64,000 nucleotides of DNA from positions 1,327,990 to 1,391,989 of the forward strand of contig NZ_JAAOHY010000001.1 of NCBI RefSeq assembly GCF_011308835.1. The letters run 5' to 3'. Positions 38,230 through 46,601 of this stretch are shown here, one piece after another; the stretch's first letter is position 1, and each line of letters begins with the position of its first letter. The notes beneath the pieces are model-generated. The model did not search any database, was not told the origin of the DNA, and saw only the letters and a list, made by a program, of their open reading frames with translations. The position numbers were made by a program, and so were the translations under genes. This stretch comes from Paracoccus xiamenensis (GTDB lineage Bacteria > Pseudomonadota > Alphaproteobacteria > Rhodobacterales > Rhodobacteraceae).

Positions 38230-38778
38230 TCAGTCCTCTTTAGTCCACAGGTCCGGATAATGGGTGACAAAGCCGTCGGCATCGACGGTCAGATCCGCTG
38301 CAAATCCGGGCGAGGCGTAGTGCCAGCCCGCATCCGTGCGGCGATAGGTCTGCGGCAGGCGTTTCAACGCCCAGTCCGAGGTATCAAGCCAGACTGCCGC
38401 AATCGAAGCCTCGTCCTGCCGCGTCTGGCGCAGACGGCGGATCGGCAGGGTGTTGGTTGCGGGCGTGAAGCCGAGGTCAATGTCCTGCAAGCCGGTGAAA
38501 TCGGGCAGCGCCTCGCCATTCAGCCGCCACTCGCCGCTTTCGTTGCGATGAATCGACATGGTCAGGTCGCGGGCCCCGACGCGCCCCTGCAGCCGCACGG
38601 AGCGGGTGATCCAGTCACTGTCTGCCGCGACATGATAGGCCAGATGCGCAGGCCCCTGCGGGTCTTGCCAGACAGCAACACCCTCCAACAGCCGCAAATC
38701 GCCATCCTGCCAGATCCGGCAGGCGTCATGGCCGGGCAGATCCAGCCTGCGCCACAGGATCTGCGCTTGGCCCGACAT
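38230..38778 (-). CDS. Putative glycolipid-binding protein (PA1994-like)
   Basis: The 182-residue protein matches the PA1994/glycolipid-binding family as I recall it: start ILWRRLDLPGHDACRIW, middle LQDIDLGFTPATNTLPIRRL, and an end with TYRRTDAGWHY. It has no signal peptide. The family folds as a beta-barrel-like lipid-binding domain; its ligand is not proven. Both ends abut neighbours exactly: the upstream stop and this start form TGAATG, and so do this stop and the ATPase start. This suggests lipid-related work for the cluster (inference). Confidence 0.85.
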   Translation of the reverse strand: MSGQAQILWRRLDLPGHDACRIWQDGDLRLLEGVAVWQDPQGPAHLAYHVAADSDWITRSVRLQGRVGARDLTMSIHRNESGEWRLNGEALPDFTGLQDIDLGFTPATNTLPIRRLRQTRQDEASIAAVWLDTSDWALKRLPQTYRRTDAGWHYASPGFAADLTVDADGFVTHYPDLWTKED

Positions 38779-39909
38779 TCAGCGATAGCCCCGCGCGCCG
38801 CCACCCGGCAGCGGCACGTATTTGCGCATCCGCCGGAAGCCCGCCGGGTCCAGTTCCGCCAGCGCCTGATAGGGGCGCGCGGGCAGGATCAGCGCGCGTT
38901 CAACGCCCGAGGCACCCTGCCCCACTCCGCCCGCATCCAGCGGATCCAGCTTGAATATCTGGCGTTCCGTCACCCCGAAGAAACCCGTGGATTCCATGAT
39001 CGCGCGTTCGGCCTGCAAATCCTCGATGGTCAGCGCCATGGCCCAGTCCTCGCCCGAGGGCGCGCGAGCGTTTTCCAGCACCTCGCGGATCGGACCTTCC
39101 TGGGTGGTAAATTGCTGCGAATAGATCGGCCCCAGCAGGATCCGGCGCAGACGGTGCGGGTGCAGATTGCTGAAATCGCGGTCAAAGCCCTGCGCGATGG
39201 TCAGCAGTTGCAGGCCAGTCACCGACTGGGCCAGCAGATGCGCACGCACCTCGGGCCAGCGCTTGCTGTCTTCGACCAGCGGGCGCCGCCCGCTGTCATC
39301 GCAATCCATCAGATACAGCACCGGCACATTCAGCTGGCTGTCATAGACCGCCCAATGGATCAGCCAGCGGCGGCGATTGCCGGCATCCGACAACCAATAG
39401 GCCTGCGGATGCATCTGTGGCCAGAACAGTCCGCCCTTGGCCAATGCCTCGTAATAGAAGCGTTGGGACAGCGCATATTGCAGCCGCGTCGGAATGGTCA
39501 GGTCGCCGACGATCTGGCGGATCATGTCATCCTTGATCTGATCGGCGTCTGGCGTACGCCCAAGCTCGGCCGAGGCCTGCGCCGCGTCCGCGGCCATCTG
39601 CGCGATCTCGGACCAGACCGGATAGCCCGATTCGTGAATGTCGATGGTCAGGAACTTCCGCAACGGCCCATCGACCCGGCCCGAGACCAGATATTTCATC
39701 GACAGCGCCTGCACCGATTCCAGCATCGCATGCAGATAGGACTGGATCACCTCGGTTTCGGTCTGGGTGAACAGGCGGTCACGCACCGTCTCCGCCAGCG
39801 CCGAGGGCAGCGTCGCATAGATCAGCCGCAGCTTTCGAAAATAGCGCCGTGCTATCAGATCGTCGTCAAGTTGCCGGTGATCCGCGTCCAGTGTGCCTGT
39901 TTCAGCCAT
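38779..39909 (-). CDS. 376-residue protein of unknown function in the AAA+ cluster
   Basis: No known motif is visible. The protein is helical in its first 200 residues (TLPSALAETVRDRLF, LSMKYLVSGRVDG), then mixed, with a Leu/Arg-rich segment and a C-terminal basic PGGGARGYR. The start at 39909 (MAETGTLDADH) is chosen; a GTG six codons upstream (39927) is possible. A 142-base gap with a UUCG hairpin separates it from the coiled-coil gene, while the next gene follows without a gap. A structural or adaptor role is a guess. Confidence 0.75.
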   Translation of the reverse strand: MAETGTLDADHRQLDDDLIARRYFRKLRLIYATLPSALAETVRDRLFTQTETEVIQSYLHAMLESVQALSMKYLVSGRVDGPLRKFLTIDIHESGYPVWSEIAQMAADAAQASAELGRTPDADQIKDDMIRQIVGDLTIPTRLQYALSQRFYYEALAKGGLFWPQMHPQAYWLSDAGNRRRWLIHWAVYDSQLNVPVLYLMDCDDSGRRPLVEDSKRWPEVRAHLLAQSVTGLQLLTIAQGFDRDFSNLHPHRLRRILLGPIYSQQFTTQEGPIREVLENARAPSGEDWAMALTIEDLQAERAIMESTGFFGVTERQIFKLDPLDAGGVGQGASGVERALILPARPYQALAELDPAGFRRMRKYVPLPGGGARGYR

Positions 39910-40025
39910 GAGTCTACCGCCTATCACCTCTCATCTTGATCGACATCCGCGAACCGCCAGGCATCGCCCAACTCATCACCAGACGGCCTTGGAGCCTGCT
40001 TAAGGTCACGTCCCCAGATCTCGCC

Positions 40026-40045
40026 GGGAACGCCGAAGCGTTCCC
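40026..40045 (-). promoter_or_regulatory. Intercistronic RNA hairpin with UUCG loop
   Basis: On the minus strand GGGAACGC and GCGTTCCC flank TTCG, giving an 8-bp stem closed by the extra-stable C(UUCG)G tetraloop. It begins 7 bases after the coiled-coil gene's stop and has no T-run, so it is not a standard terminator. It may protect the 3' end of the first cistron or act as a processing signal. Confidence 0.6.
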
Positions 40046-40051
40046 TTCGGC

Positions 40052-41125
40052 TCAGCCGCCATACAGGTTCTTGTCGTGCTTCTCGACGATCTCGCTGAAG
40101 CGGCGGGCAAAGCGTTCATCCGCCTTGGCCTTTTCCTCCAGCACCTTGCGGGCGAAGACCATGTGGTCGCCGTGGGCTTCCAGCATGTCGGCCATGCGGT
40201 CATTGGTCGCGGTTCCGATGGCGGCCATCTGCGCCTGCGCCTGCTGGTCGGTCTTCACCCCGATTTCGTTGATGCGGTGGGCCACGTCCTGCTGCTGGGC
40301 AGTTTTCAGCGATTTGGTCAGCGCATCATACAGAACCACGCGCTGCTTGGTGTCCGTCTGCAACTTGTTGATCAGCACCATCTGGGTCGCGGCCTGGTTC
40401 TGCAGTGAATCGACCCAGGTCTTGCCGGCCTCGATATAGCGTTCCAGCGTCTGCGATTTCGCCAGCGCAACCTGTTCGTCCTGAACCAGCGCGTTATGTT
40501 CCTTGTTGGCGTTTGCCAGTTCCGTTTCCAGCCGGGTGCGGTCGCTGGGATCGGTGGTGGTGGCAACCTTGTTTTCCAACTCGATCAGTTGCGGGTCCAT
40601 GGCCTTGATGCGCTCGCGCAGCGATTCCAGGGTGTCAACGGTCGCTTCGCGCTCGTCCAGCGTCCCGGTCAGGTTCGCCTCGACCTTGGCCTTCTGTTCG
40701 TTCAGCTGGGTCAACTGGTCCTGCAACAGCCGGGTAATCACATCGGATTTGGAAATTAGATCCTGCAGCTTGTCGTCGATGGACGCCGTGCGCAGGCGTT
40801 CCTGCCGCATCGCCTCGGACTTGCCGCCGGCGAAGATGCCGACGAATTTTTCCCAGCCGGTCTTGGACCGCATCTCCTCGAAATCCTTCGAGAAGCCGGC
40901 GGTCACATCGTCCAGCCCCATGATCAGCTCGGCGATATTGGCGTTCATCACCTCGGTATGGGCGTTCACATCCGCCAGCGTCGCGTTGGCGATGTCGATC
41001 GAGGGCTGTTCGACGCCGGCGCGCGCGGTCGCCTGATCCAGCTTGCTGGTCACTTCCGCCATCTTTTGCTGGGTCAAAACGATCTGCTTCTGCGTGTCGG
41101 TCATTTGCTGGTCGAGCGATGCCAT
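40052..41125 (-). CDS. Long coiled-coil protein, first gene of the AAA+ cluster
   Basis: The 357-residue protein is nearly all helix with heptad-like charged repeats (DQQMTDTQKQIVLTQQKMAE, LESLRERIKAMDPQLIELEN), with no membrane segment or signal. It resembles PspA/TelA-type coiled-coil proteins only in general character, and I recall a DUF6384-like name that cannot be checked here. It would be cytoplasmic and likely oligomeric, perhaps the substrate or scaffold of the downstream AAA+ ATPase (inference). It diverges from the M20 peptidase gene; no strong promoter is evident in the 121-base gap. Confidence 0.8.
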   Translation of the reverse strand: MASLDQQMTDTQKQIVLTQQKMAEVTSKLDQATARAGVEQPSIDIANATLADVNAHTEVMNANIAELIMGLDDVTAGFSKDFEEMRSKTGWEKFVGIFAGGKSEAMRQERLRTASIDDKLQDLISKSDVITRLLQDQLTQLNEQKAKVEANLTGTLDEREATVDTLESLRERIKAMDPQLIELENKVATTTDPSDRTRLETELANANKEHNALVQDEQVALAKSQTLERYIEAGKTWVDSLQNQAATQMVLINKLQTDTKQRVVLYDALTKSLKTAQQQDVAHRINEIGVKTDQQAQAQMAAIGTATNDRMADMLEAHGDHMVFARKVLEEKAKADERFARRFSEIVEKHDKNLYGG

Positions 41126-41246
41126 CCATCTACCCCCTGATACTGAAATTCCAAAGGACTCTATGCGCTAACGCCCCAAGCACAAGCCCTGTTCCTCGAA
41201 TTCAGGTGGCTGGACAGGGCGATTTTCGCAGGTCAATCTGGACCGC

Positions 41247-42524
41247 ATGGATGCCCTGAACCAAGCCATTCTGTCCCGCCGCGATGACCTGATCCGCCTG
41301 ACGCAGGATCTGATCCGTATCCCGACCCTGAACCCGCCGGGCCAGTATTACCGCGACATCTGCGAATATCTGGAGGCGCGGCTGGCACCCAAGGGCTTCA
41401 GCTGCGAACTGGTACGCGCCACCGGTGCGCCCGGCGACAGCACCGCTTATCCGCGTTGGAACATCGTGGCCCACCGGCAGGGCGGGCGTCCCGGTGACTG
41501 CGTGCATTTCAACAGCCATCACGATGTGGTCGAGGTCGGGCGGGGCTGGACCCGCGACCCCTTCGGGGGCGAATATGTGGCCGAGGAAGACCGCATCTAT
41601 GGCCGCGGAGCCTGCGACATGAAAGGCGGGCTTGCGGCATCCATCATCGCGGCAGAGGCCTTTGTCGACAGCTTCCCCGATCATGCTGGCCGGGTCGAGA
41701 TTTCAGCCACCGCGGATGAGGAATCGGGCGGTTATGGCGGCGTGGCATTCCTGGCCGAACAGGGTGCATTTGCCCATGTCGACCACGTCATCATCCCCGA
41801 ACCCCTGCACAAGGATCGCATCTGCCTTGGCCATCGCGGCGTCTGGTGGGCCGAGATCGAGACCCAAGGCCGCATCGCCCACGGCTCGATGCCTTTCCTT
41901 GGCGACAGCGCCATCCGGCACATGGGCGCCGTGCTGGAGGAGATGGAGGCCACGCTTTATCCCCTGCTCGCCGGCAAGCGGACGGAGATGCCGGTGATCC
42001 CTGAAGGCGCGCGGTCCTCGACGCTGAACATCAACGCGATCCATGGCGGCGCGCCGGATCTGGGCGCCGAATTCACCGGCCTGCCCGCCCCTTGCGTCGC
42101 CGACAGCTGCCGCATCACCATCGACCGCCGCTTTCTGATCGAAGAAGACCTCGATCAGGTCAAGGCAGAGATCACTGCCCTGATGGAACGCGTCCGCGCC
42201 CGTCGCCCGACCTTCCGTTACCAGATCCGAGACCTGTTCGAGGTGGTGCCCTCAATGACCGACCGCGACGCTCCCGTCGTGCGCACCACTGCCGCCGCGA
42301 TCGAACGCGTGCTGGGCTTGCAGGCCGGTTATGTCGTCAGCCCCGGCACTTACGACCAGAAGCATATCGACCGGATCGGCAAGCTGAAAAACTGCATCGC
42401 CTACGGCCCCGGCGTGCTGGAAATGGCCCATCAGCCCGACGAATGGGTCGGCGTGGATGACATGCTGGATTCCGCCCGGGTCATGGGGCTGGTTCTGGCC
42501 GATCTGTTGCTGGTGAACAACTAG
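41247..42524 (+). CDS. M20-family metallopeptidase, ArgE/DapE type
   Basis: The 425-residue deacylase has the dinuclear-zinc motifs of the family: HHDVVEVG (His and Asp ligands near 91-94), GRGACDMKGG (bridging Asp near 122) and the general-base ATADEESGG. A dimerisation domain lies mid-chain. Members remove acyl groups from amino acids such as N-acetylornithine or N-succinyl-diaminopimelate; I cannot tell which. It stands alone on the plus strand, between the AAA+ cluster and the mini-bactofilin, and ends before a GC-rich hairpin. Confidence 0.9.
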   Translation: MDALNQAILSRRDDLIRLTQDLIRIPTLNPPGQYYRDICEYLEARLAPKGFSCELVRATGAPGDSTAYPRWNIVAHRQGGRPGDCVHFNSHHDVVEVGRGWTRDPFGGEYVAEEDRIYGRGACDMKGGLAASIIAAEAFVDSFPDHAGRVEISATADEESGGYGGVAFLAEQGAFAHVDHVIIPEPLHKDRICLGHRGVWWAEIETQGRIAHGSMPFLGDSAIRHMGAVLEEMEATLYPLLAGKRTEMPVIPEGARSSTLNINAIHGGAPDLGAEFTGLPAPCVADSCRITIDRRFLIEEDLDQVKAEITALMERVRARRPTFRYQIRDLFEVVPSMTDRDAPVVRTTAAAIERVLGLQAGYVVSPGTYDQKHIDRIGKLKNCIAYGPGVLEMAHQPDEWVGVDDMLDSARVMGLVLADLLLVNN

Positions 42525-42606
42525 GGCGCGGCAGGTCGATCCGATGATCGGCATGGCTGCGCGTGCAGGCCGCGACGCCTCGCCTGACGAGCCGATCAGC
42601 CAGTGA

Positions 42607-42628
42607 TGGCCGCCGCAACCGGCGGCCA
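42607..42628. terminator. GC-rich bidirectional hairpin between convergent genes
   Basis: TGGCCGCCG and CGGCGGCCA pair perfectly around CAAC, between the converging M20 peptidase and mini-bactofilin genes. The T-run is missing on both sides, so it may work as a Rho-independent-like hairpin or as an RNA end stabiliser. Confidence 0.45.
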
Positions 42629-42638
42629 AGGATTTATC

Positions 42639-42863
42639 TTATGCCGCAAGCAGCGTGCCGCCATTGTTGTAAACACGCCCGCCAACCATCGCCCCCAAGC
42701 GGACGATGGCACCGGATTCGATGCGCAAGTCACCATTGACCAGACCGTTCAGCACCAGCTCGACCCCTTTGGCGACGGTCACGTCCCCGCCGATCAGGCC
42801 ATCGAATTCGCCGCTTTGGGAAAACAGATGATCACCCGCAATCGCGGGCCGTTTCGTAGACAT
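42639..42863 (-). CDS. Minimal bactofilin-like (polymer-forming cytoskeletal) protein
   Basis: The 74-residue protein is a short run of beta-helix-type turns: GEFDGLIGGDVTV, LNGLVNGDLRIE, VRLGAMVGGRVYNNGG, the Gly/Val periodicity of bactofilins. A full bactofilin is usually over 100 residues, so this is the bare core with little N- or C-terminal tail. The ATG follows TTGGAGACACTGCC. It lies alone, with the convergent M20 gene downstream and no peptidase or lytic enzyme beside it. Confidence 0.7.
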   Translation of the reverse strand: MSTKRPAIAGDHLFSQSGEFDGLIGGDVTVAKGVELVLNGLVNGDLRIESGAIVRLGAMVGGRVYNNGGTLLAA

Positions 42864-43130
42864 GGCAGTGTCTCCAACGCGTCTATCAATACCGGAATTG
42901 TCCCATCGGCGGGAGCTTGGATCAAGCTTTCAGATGTTAATGCGCCATCCGCCGCCGAAAGTTTCCGGCCAGATACATGAAAGCATGTTTTCGTGACATT
43001 CACGTTACGAATGCCGCCCGATTTTCATTTAACTGCCGACCGCGCGGCAGGTGACAAGGACAGCAGCCCGCAAAGGCGCGCGGAAAGAATTGCAGTCAGG
43101 CGGCACGGTCAAGTCGGGATCATGCGCCGC

Positions 43131-43538
43131 TCAGACCTCGACCGTCTCGGCACCCCAGATTGCGGGCAGGACATGATCGCGCGTCAGCGGGGCGAAGATG
43201 AAGCCATCGCGCTCATCCGGCAGGATCCAGCGGGCTTCCTCGATCTCGGCCTGCGCGCAGACTTCGGCATCGGTATCGAGGCGATAAAGCTCGGCGATGA
43301 CACGGGCACCTTCCTCATGCGCGGCGGGCGATTCGAAGCGGCCGATATAGACAGCACCCTTGTCGCCCGGACGCAGGCCCAGCTCCTCGTCCAGTTCGCG
43401 ATACAGTGCCACCAGTGGCGCCTCGCCCGCATCAATCTTGCCGCCGGGCTGCATGAAGGCATGCGTGCCACGTTTGCGCACCAGCAATGTTGCGCCATCG
43501 GGCCGCATCAGCGCGGCAGCAGCGATATGGATGTCCAT
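43131..43538 (-). CDS. Nudix hydrolase
   Basis: The 135-residue protein carries a complete Nudix box GGKIDAGE...RELDEELGL (consensus Gx5Ex7REUxEExGU), placed in the first half as usual. It would hydrolyse a nucleoside diphosphate linked to another moiety; which one is unknown. The start ATG at 43538 opens MDIHIAAAAL. It is divergent from ftsB, 213 bases away. Confidence 0.9.
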   Translation of the reverse strand: MDIHIAAAALMRPDGATLLVRKRGTHAFMQPGGKIDAGEAPLVALYRELDEELGLRPGDKGAVYIGRFESPAAHEEGARVIAELYRLDTDAEVCAQAEIEEARWILPDERDGFIFAPLTRDHVLPAIWGAETVEV

Positions 43539-43751
43539 GGGCCCCCACTCCCATCATCTAGCTTAGATATGGAAGCAAAGCCGGGGCCACACCGCAACAA
43601 TCTTGACGTGCGCGCCACGCTGAAGCAACAAATTGAGCAATTTCCCGCCGATGCAGCCCCCGCCAACAGCCTTCGGGGCCGCTTTCCCCGCGCCGCCAAT
43701 CGTGCAAATATGGCGCAAATGGTCCTCAGAAGACCGCAACCGGGGCAGCCC

Positions 43752-44045
43752 ATGTCACAGCGCCTGTCGCTTTCGGCGATCATCATTGTCTTGCTGGCCG
43801 TGCTGGCCAGCCTGTATTTCGCCTTTGCCGCGGTCCAGGGGCCATCCGGCCTGATGCGGCGCATCCAGCTGCAGGCTGAAACCGAACAGCTGCGCGCAGA
43901 TCGCGACACGCTGCAGGCCGAGGTTGACCGGATGAAGAACCTGACGCACCGGCTGTCCGACGACTATCTTGACCTCGACCTTCTGGACGAACGCGCGCGC
44001 GAAGTTCTGGGCCTGATGCGCCCCGACGAGGTCATCATCCGCTAG
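43752..44045 (+). CDS. ftsB: Cell division protein FtsB / septum formation initiator
   Basis: The 97-residue protein has one N-terminal membrane helix (AIIIVLLAVLASLYFAF) and a coiled coil (LQAETEQLRADRDTLQAEVD), the layout of FtsB/DivIC. It would join FtsL and FtsQ in the inner-membrane division complex. The C-terminus has the family-like LLDERAREVLGLMRPDE. It lies just before pdhA, the usual order in alphaproteobacteria. Start at 43752 is supported by the family length; a longer frame opens upstream but is unlikely. Confidence 0.88.
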   Translation: MSQRLSLSAIIIVLLAVLASLYFAFAAVQGPSGLMRRIQLQAETEQLRADRDTLQAEVDRMKNLTHRLSDDYLDLDLLDERAREVLGLMRPDEVIIR

Positions 44046-44085
44046 GCAACTTTCGCCGATTGCAGCCCCTTTCGCGATGCGCTAC

Positions 44086-44109
44086 GGATAGTTTAACGCT
44101 GAACTATCC
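44086..44109. promoter_or_regulatory. Inverted repeat in the pdhA leader, candidate operator
   Basis: GGATAGTT and AACTATCC flank the eight bases TAACGCTG, 24 bases before the pdhA ATG. There is no T-run, so it is not a simple terminator of ftsB. It sits where a regulator of the pdh operon could bind; no regulator is encoded beside it. Confidence 0.45.
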
Positions 44110-44133
44110 CGTTATTTCGCAGGAGGAGCCCGC

Positions 44134-45171
44134 ATGGCCAGGAAACCCGCTGCCAGCAAAGACGCGGCAGAAAAACGCGCCGCGCCGAACGTCTCTAAGG
44201 ACGAACTGCTTAAATTCTACCGCGACATGCTGCTGATCCGGCGATTCGAGGAAAAGGCCGGCCAGCTTTATGGCATGGGCCTGATCGGGGGCTTCTGCCA
44301 CCTGTATATCGGTCAGGAAGCCGTGGTTGTCGGCCTGGAAGCGGCCGCCGAAGAAGGCGACAAGCGCATCACCTCTTATCGCGACCACGGGCATATGCTG
44401 GCCTGCGGCATGGATCCGGGCGGCGTGATGGCCGAACTGACCGGGCGCGAGGGCGGCTATTCCAAGGGGAAAGGCGGCTCGATGCACATGTTCTCCAAGG
44501 AGAAGCATTTCTATGGCGGTCACGGGATCGTCGCGGCGCAGGTGCCGCTGGGTGCCGGGCTGGCCTTTGCCGACAAGTATCTGGAAAATGGCCGCGTGAC
44601 CTTCACCTATTTCGGCGACGGTGCGGCCAACCAGGGCCAGGTCTATGAAACCTACAACATGGCCGAGCTTTGGGATCTTCCGGTCGTTTTTGTCATTGAA
44701 AACAACCAATATGCGATGGGCATGTCGGTCAAGCGCTCGACAAAGTCGACGACCTTCTTCGGTCGCGGCGAAGCCTTCGGCATTCCCGGTGAACAGGTCG
44801 ACGGCATGGACGTGCTGGCCGTGAAGGCCGCCGGCGAAAAGGCCGTGGCGCACTGCCGCGCGGGCAAGGGCCCCTATATTCTGGAAGTGATGACCTACCG
44901 TTATCGCGGCCACTCGATGTCGGACCCGGCGAAATACCGCACCCGCGAAGAAGTGCAGAAGATGCGCGACGAACGCGACGCCATCGAAAGCGTGCGCGAG
45001 CTGCTGCTGCAGGGCAAGCACGCCTCGGAAGACGACCTGAAAGCGATCGACAAGGAGATCAAGGAGATCGTGAACCAGGCCGCAGAATTCTCGAAAGAAA
45101 GCCCCGAGCCGTCGCTGGATGAGCTTTGGACCGACATCTACGCCGACGATCCGGCAACCCAGAACGCCTGA
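44134..45171 (+). CDS. pdhA: Pyruvate dehydrogenase E1 component, alpha subunit
   Basis: The 345-residue subunit binds thiamine diphosphate in the E1 alpha2beta2 tetramer that decarboxylates pyruvate. The family motifs [12 protein letters not shown] (cofactor-binding GDG...N) and [12 protein letters not shown] are visible, and [17 protein letters not shown] residues form the phosphorylation-loop equivalent. It follows AGGAGGAGCCCGC, a strong ribosome site. pdhB follows 14 bases after the stop. Confidence 0.97.
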   Translation: MARKPAASKDAAEKRAAPNVSKDELLKFYRDMLLIRRFEEKAGQLYGMGLIGGFCHLYIGQEAVVVGLEAAAEEGDKRITSYRDHGHMLACGMDPGGVMAELTGREGGYSKGKGGSMHMFSKEKHFYGGHGIVAAQVPLGAGLAFADKYLENGRVTFTYFGDGAANQGQVYETYNMAELWDLPVVFVIENNQYAMGMSVKRSTKSTTFFGRGEAFGIPGEQVDGMDVLAVKAAGEKAVAHCRAGKGPYILEVMTYRYRGHSMSDPAKYRTREEVQKMRDERDAIESVRELLLQGKHASEDDLKAIDKEIKEIVNQAAEFSKESPEPSLDELWTDIYADDPATQNA

Positions 45172-45185
45172 GGGAGGGACAAGAT

Positions 45186-46589
45186 ATGGCAACCGAAATC
45201 CTGATGCCCGCCCTGTCCCCGACGATGGAGGAAGGGACGCTGGCCAAATGGCTGAAGAAAGAAGGCGACACCGTGTCTGCCGGTGACATCATCGCCGAGA
45301 TCGAAACCGACAAGGCGACGATGGAGTTCGAAGCCGTGGATGAAGGCATCCTCGGCAAGATCCTGATCGCGGAAGGCACGCAAGGCGTGAAGGTCAACAC
45401 CCCCATCGCGGTGATGATCGAAGAAGGCGAAAGCGCCGATGACATCGGCACCTCATCCGCAGCCCCGGCCGCGTCGTCGGATGAACCGCCTGCCCAGAAG
45501 GGCAAAGGCGAGAATTCCAAGGACGAGGTCGGCGAAACCACCTCTGCCGTTGCCAATGTGAAAACGCCACAGCCCGACCGCTCTCCCGACTGGCCGGAAG
45601 GCACCAAGATGAAGACCATGACCGTGCGCGAAGCGCTGCGCGAAGCCATGGACGAAGAAATGGCCCGCGATGACACCGTCTTCCTGATGGGCGAGGAAGT
45701 GGGCGAGTATCAGGGCGCCTACAAGATCAGCCAGGGCTTGCTGGACAAATACGGACCGAAGCGGGTGGTCGACACCCCGATTTCGGAAATCGGCTTTGCC
45801 GGGATCGGCACGGGTGCGGCCTTTGGCGGCCTGCGTCCCATCGTCGAGTTCATGACCTTCAACTTCGCCATGCAGGCCATCGACCACATCATCAACTCTG
45901 CCGCCAAGACGCTGTATATGTCGGGCGGCCAGATGGGTGCGCCAATGGTTTTCCGCGGCCCGAACGGTGCCGCCGCCCGCGTGGGCGCGCAGCACAGCCA
46001 GGATTACGCGGCATGGTATTCTGCCATCCCCGGCCTGAAGGTGGTGATGCCCTACTCGGCAGCTGACGCGAAAGGCCTGATGAAGACCGCGATCCGCGAT
46101 CCGAACCCGGTTATCTTCCTGGAAAACGAGGTTCTTTACGGCCGCAGCTTCGAGGTCCCGGATGTCGAAGACTTCACCATCCCCTTCGGCAAGGCCCGGA
46201 TCGCGCGGCAGGGCAAGGACGTGACCATCGTCAGCTTCGGCATCGGCATGTCCCACGCGCTTGAAGCCGCCGACAAGCTGGCCGAGGAAGGGATCGACGC
46301 CGAAGTCATCGACCTGCGCACCCTGCGTCCGCTGGATTACGATTCGATCATCGAATCGGTGCAGAAGACCAACCGTCTGGTCACGGTCGAGGAAGGCTTC
46401 CCGGTGGGTTCCATCGGCAATCACATCTCGGCCTATGTGATGGAAAACGCATTCGACTATCTGGACGCGCCGGTCATCAACTGCACCGGCAAGGATGTGC
46501 CCATGCCCTATGCCGCCAACCTTGAAAAGCACGCGCTGACCTCTGCCGCCGAGGTGATCGAGGCGGTCAAGAAAGTCACCTACAAGTAA
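45186..46589 (+). CDS. pdhB: Pyruvate dehydrogenase E1 beta subunit with N-terminal lipoyl domain
   Basis: Residues 1-80 are a lipoyl domain identical in layout to that of E2, with the lipoyl lysine K43 in ETDKATMEF. After a linker, residues about 140-467 form the E1 beta domain ([20 protein letters not shown], and the C-terminal transketolase fold). This lipoylated E1 beta is a known alphaproteobacterial arrangement and gives E1 its own swinging arm. The start ATG at 45186 follows GGGAGGGACAAG. The subunits act together in the cytoplasmic complex. Confidence 0.97.
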   Translation: MATEILMPALSPTMEEGTLAKWLKKEGDTVSAGDIIAEIETDKATMEFEAVDEGILGKILIAEGTQGVKVNTPIAVMIEEGESADDIGTSSAAPAASSDEPPAQKGKGENSKDEVGETTSAVANVKTPQPDRSPDWPEGTKMKTMTVREALREAMDEEMARDDTVFLMGEEVGEYQGAYKISQGLLDKYGPKRVVDTPISEIGFAGIGTGAAFGGLRPIVEFMTFNFAMQAIDHIINSAAKTLYMSGGQMGAPMVFRGPNGAAARVGAQHSQDYAAWYSAIPGLKVVMPYSAADAKGLMKTAIRDPNPVIFLENEVLYGRSFEVPDVEDFTIPFGKARIARQGKDVTIVSFGIGMSHALEAADKLAEEGIDAEVIDLRTLRPLDYDSIIESVQKTNRLVTVEEGFPVGSIGNHISAYVMENAFDYLDAPVINCTGKDVPMPYAANLEKHALTSAAEVIEAVKKVTYK

Positions 46590-46601
46590 GGAGCAAGCGA
46601 G

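Noticed and set aside
37372..39939. An 855-codon plus-strand frame opposite the AAA+ cluster
   Set aside because: It spans three minus-strand genes with exact junctions and only mirrors them.
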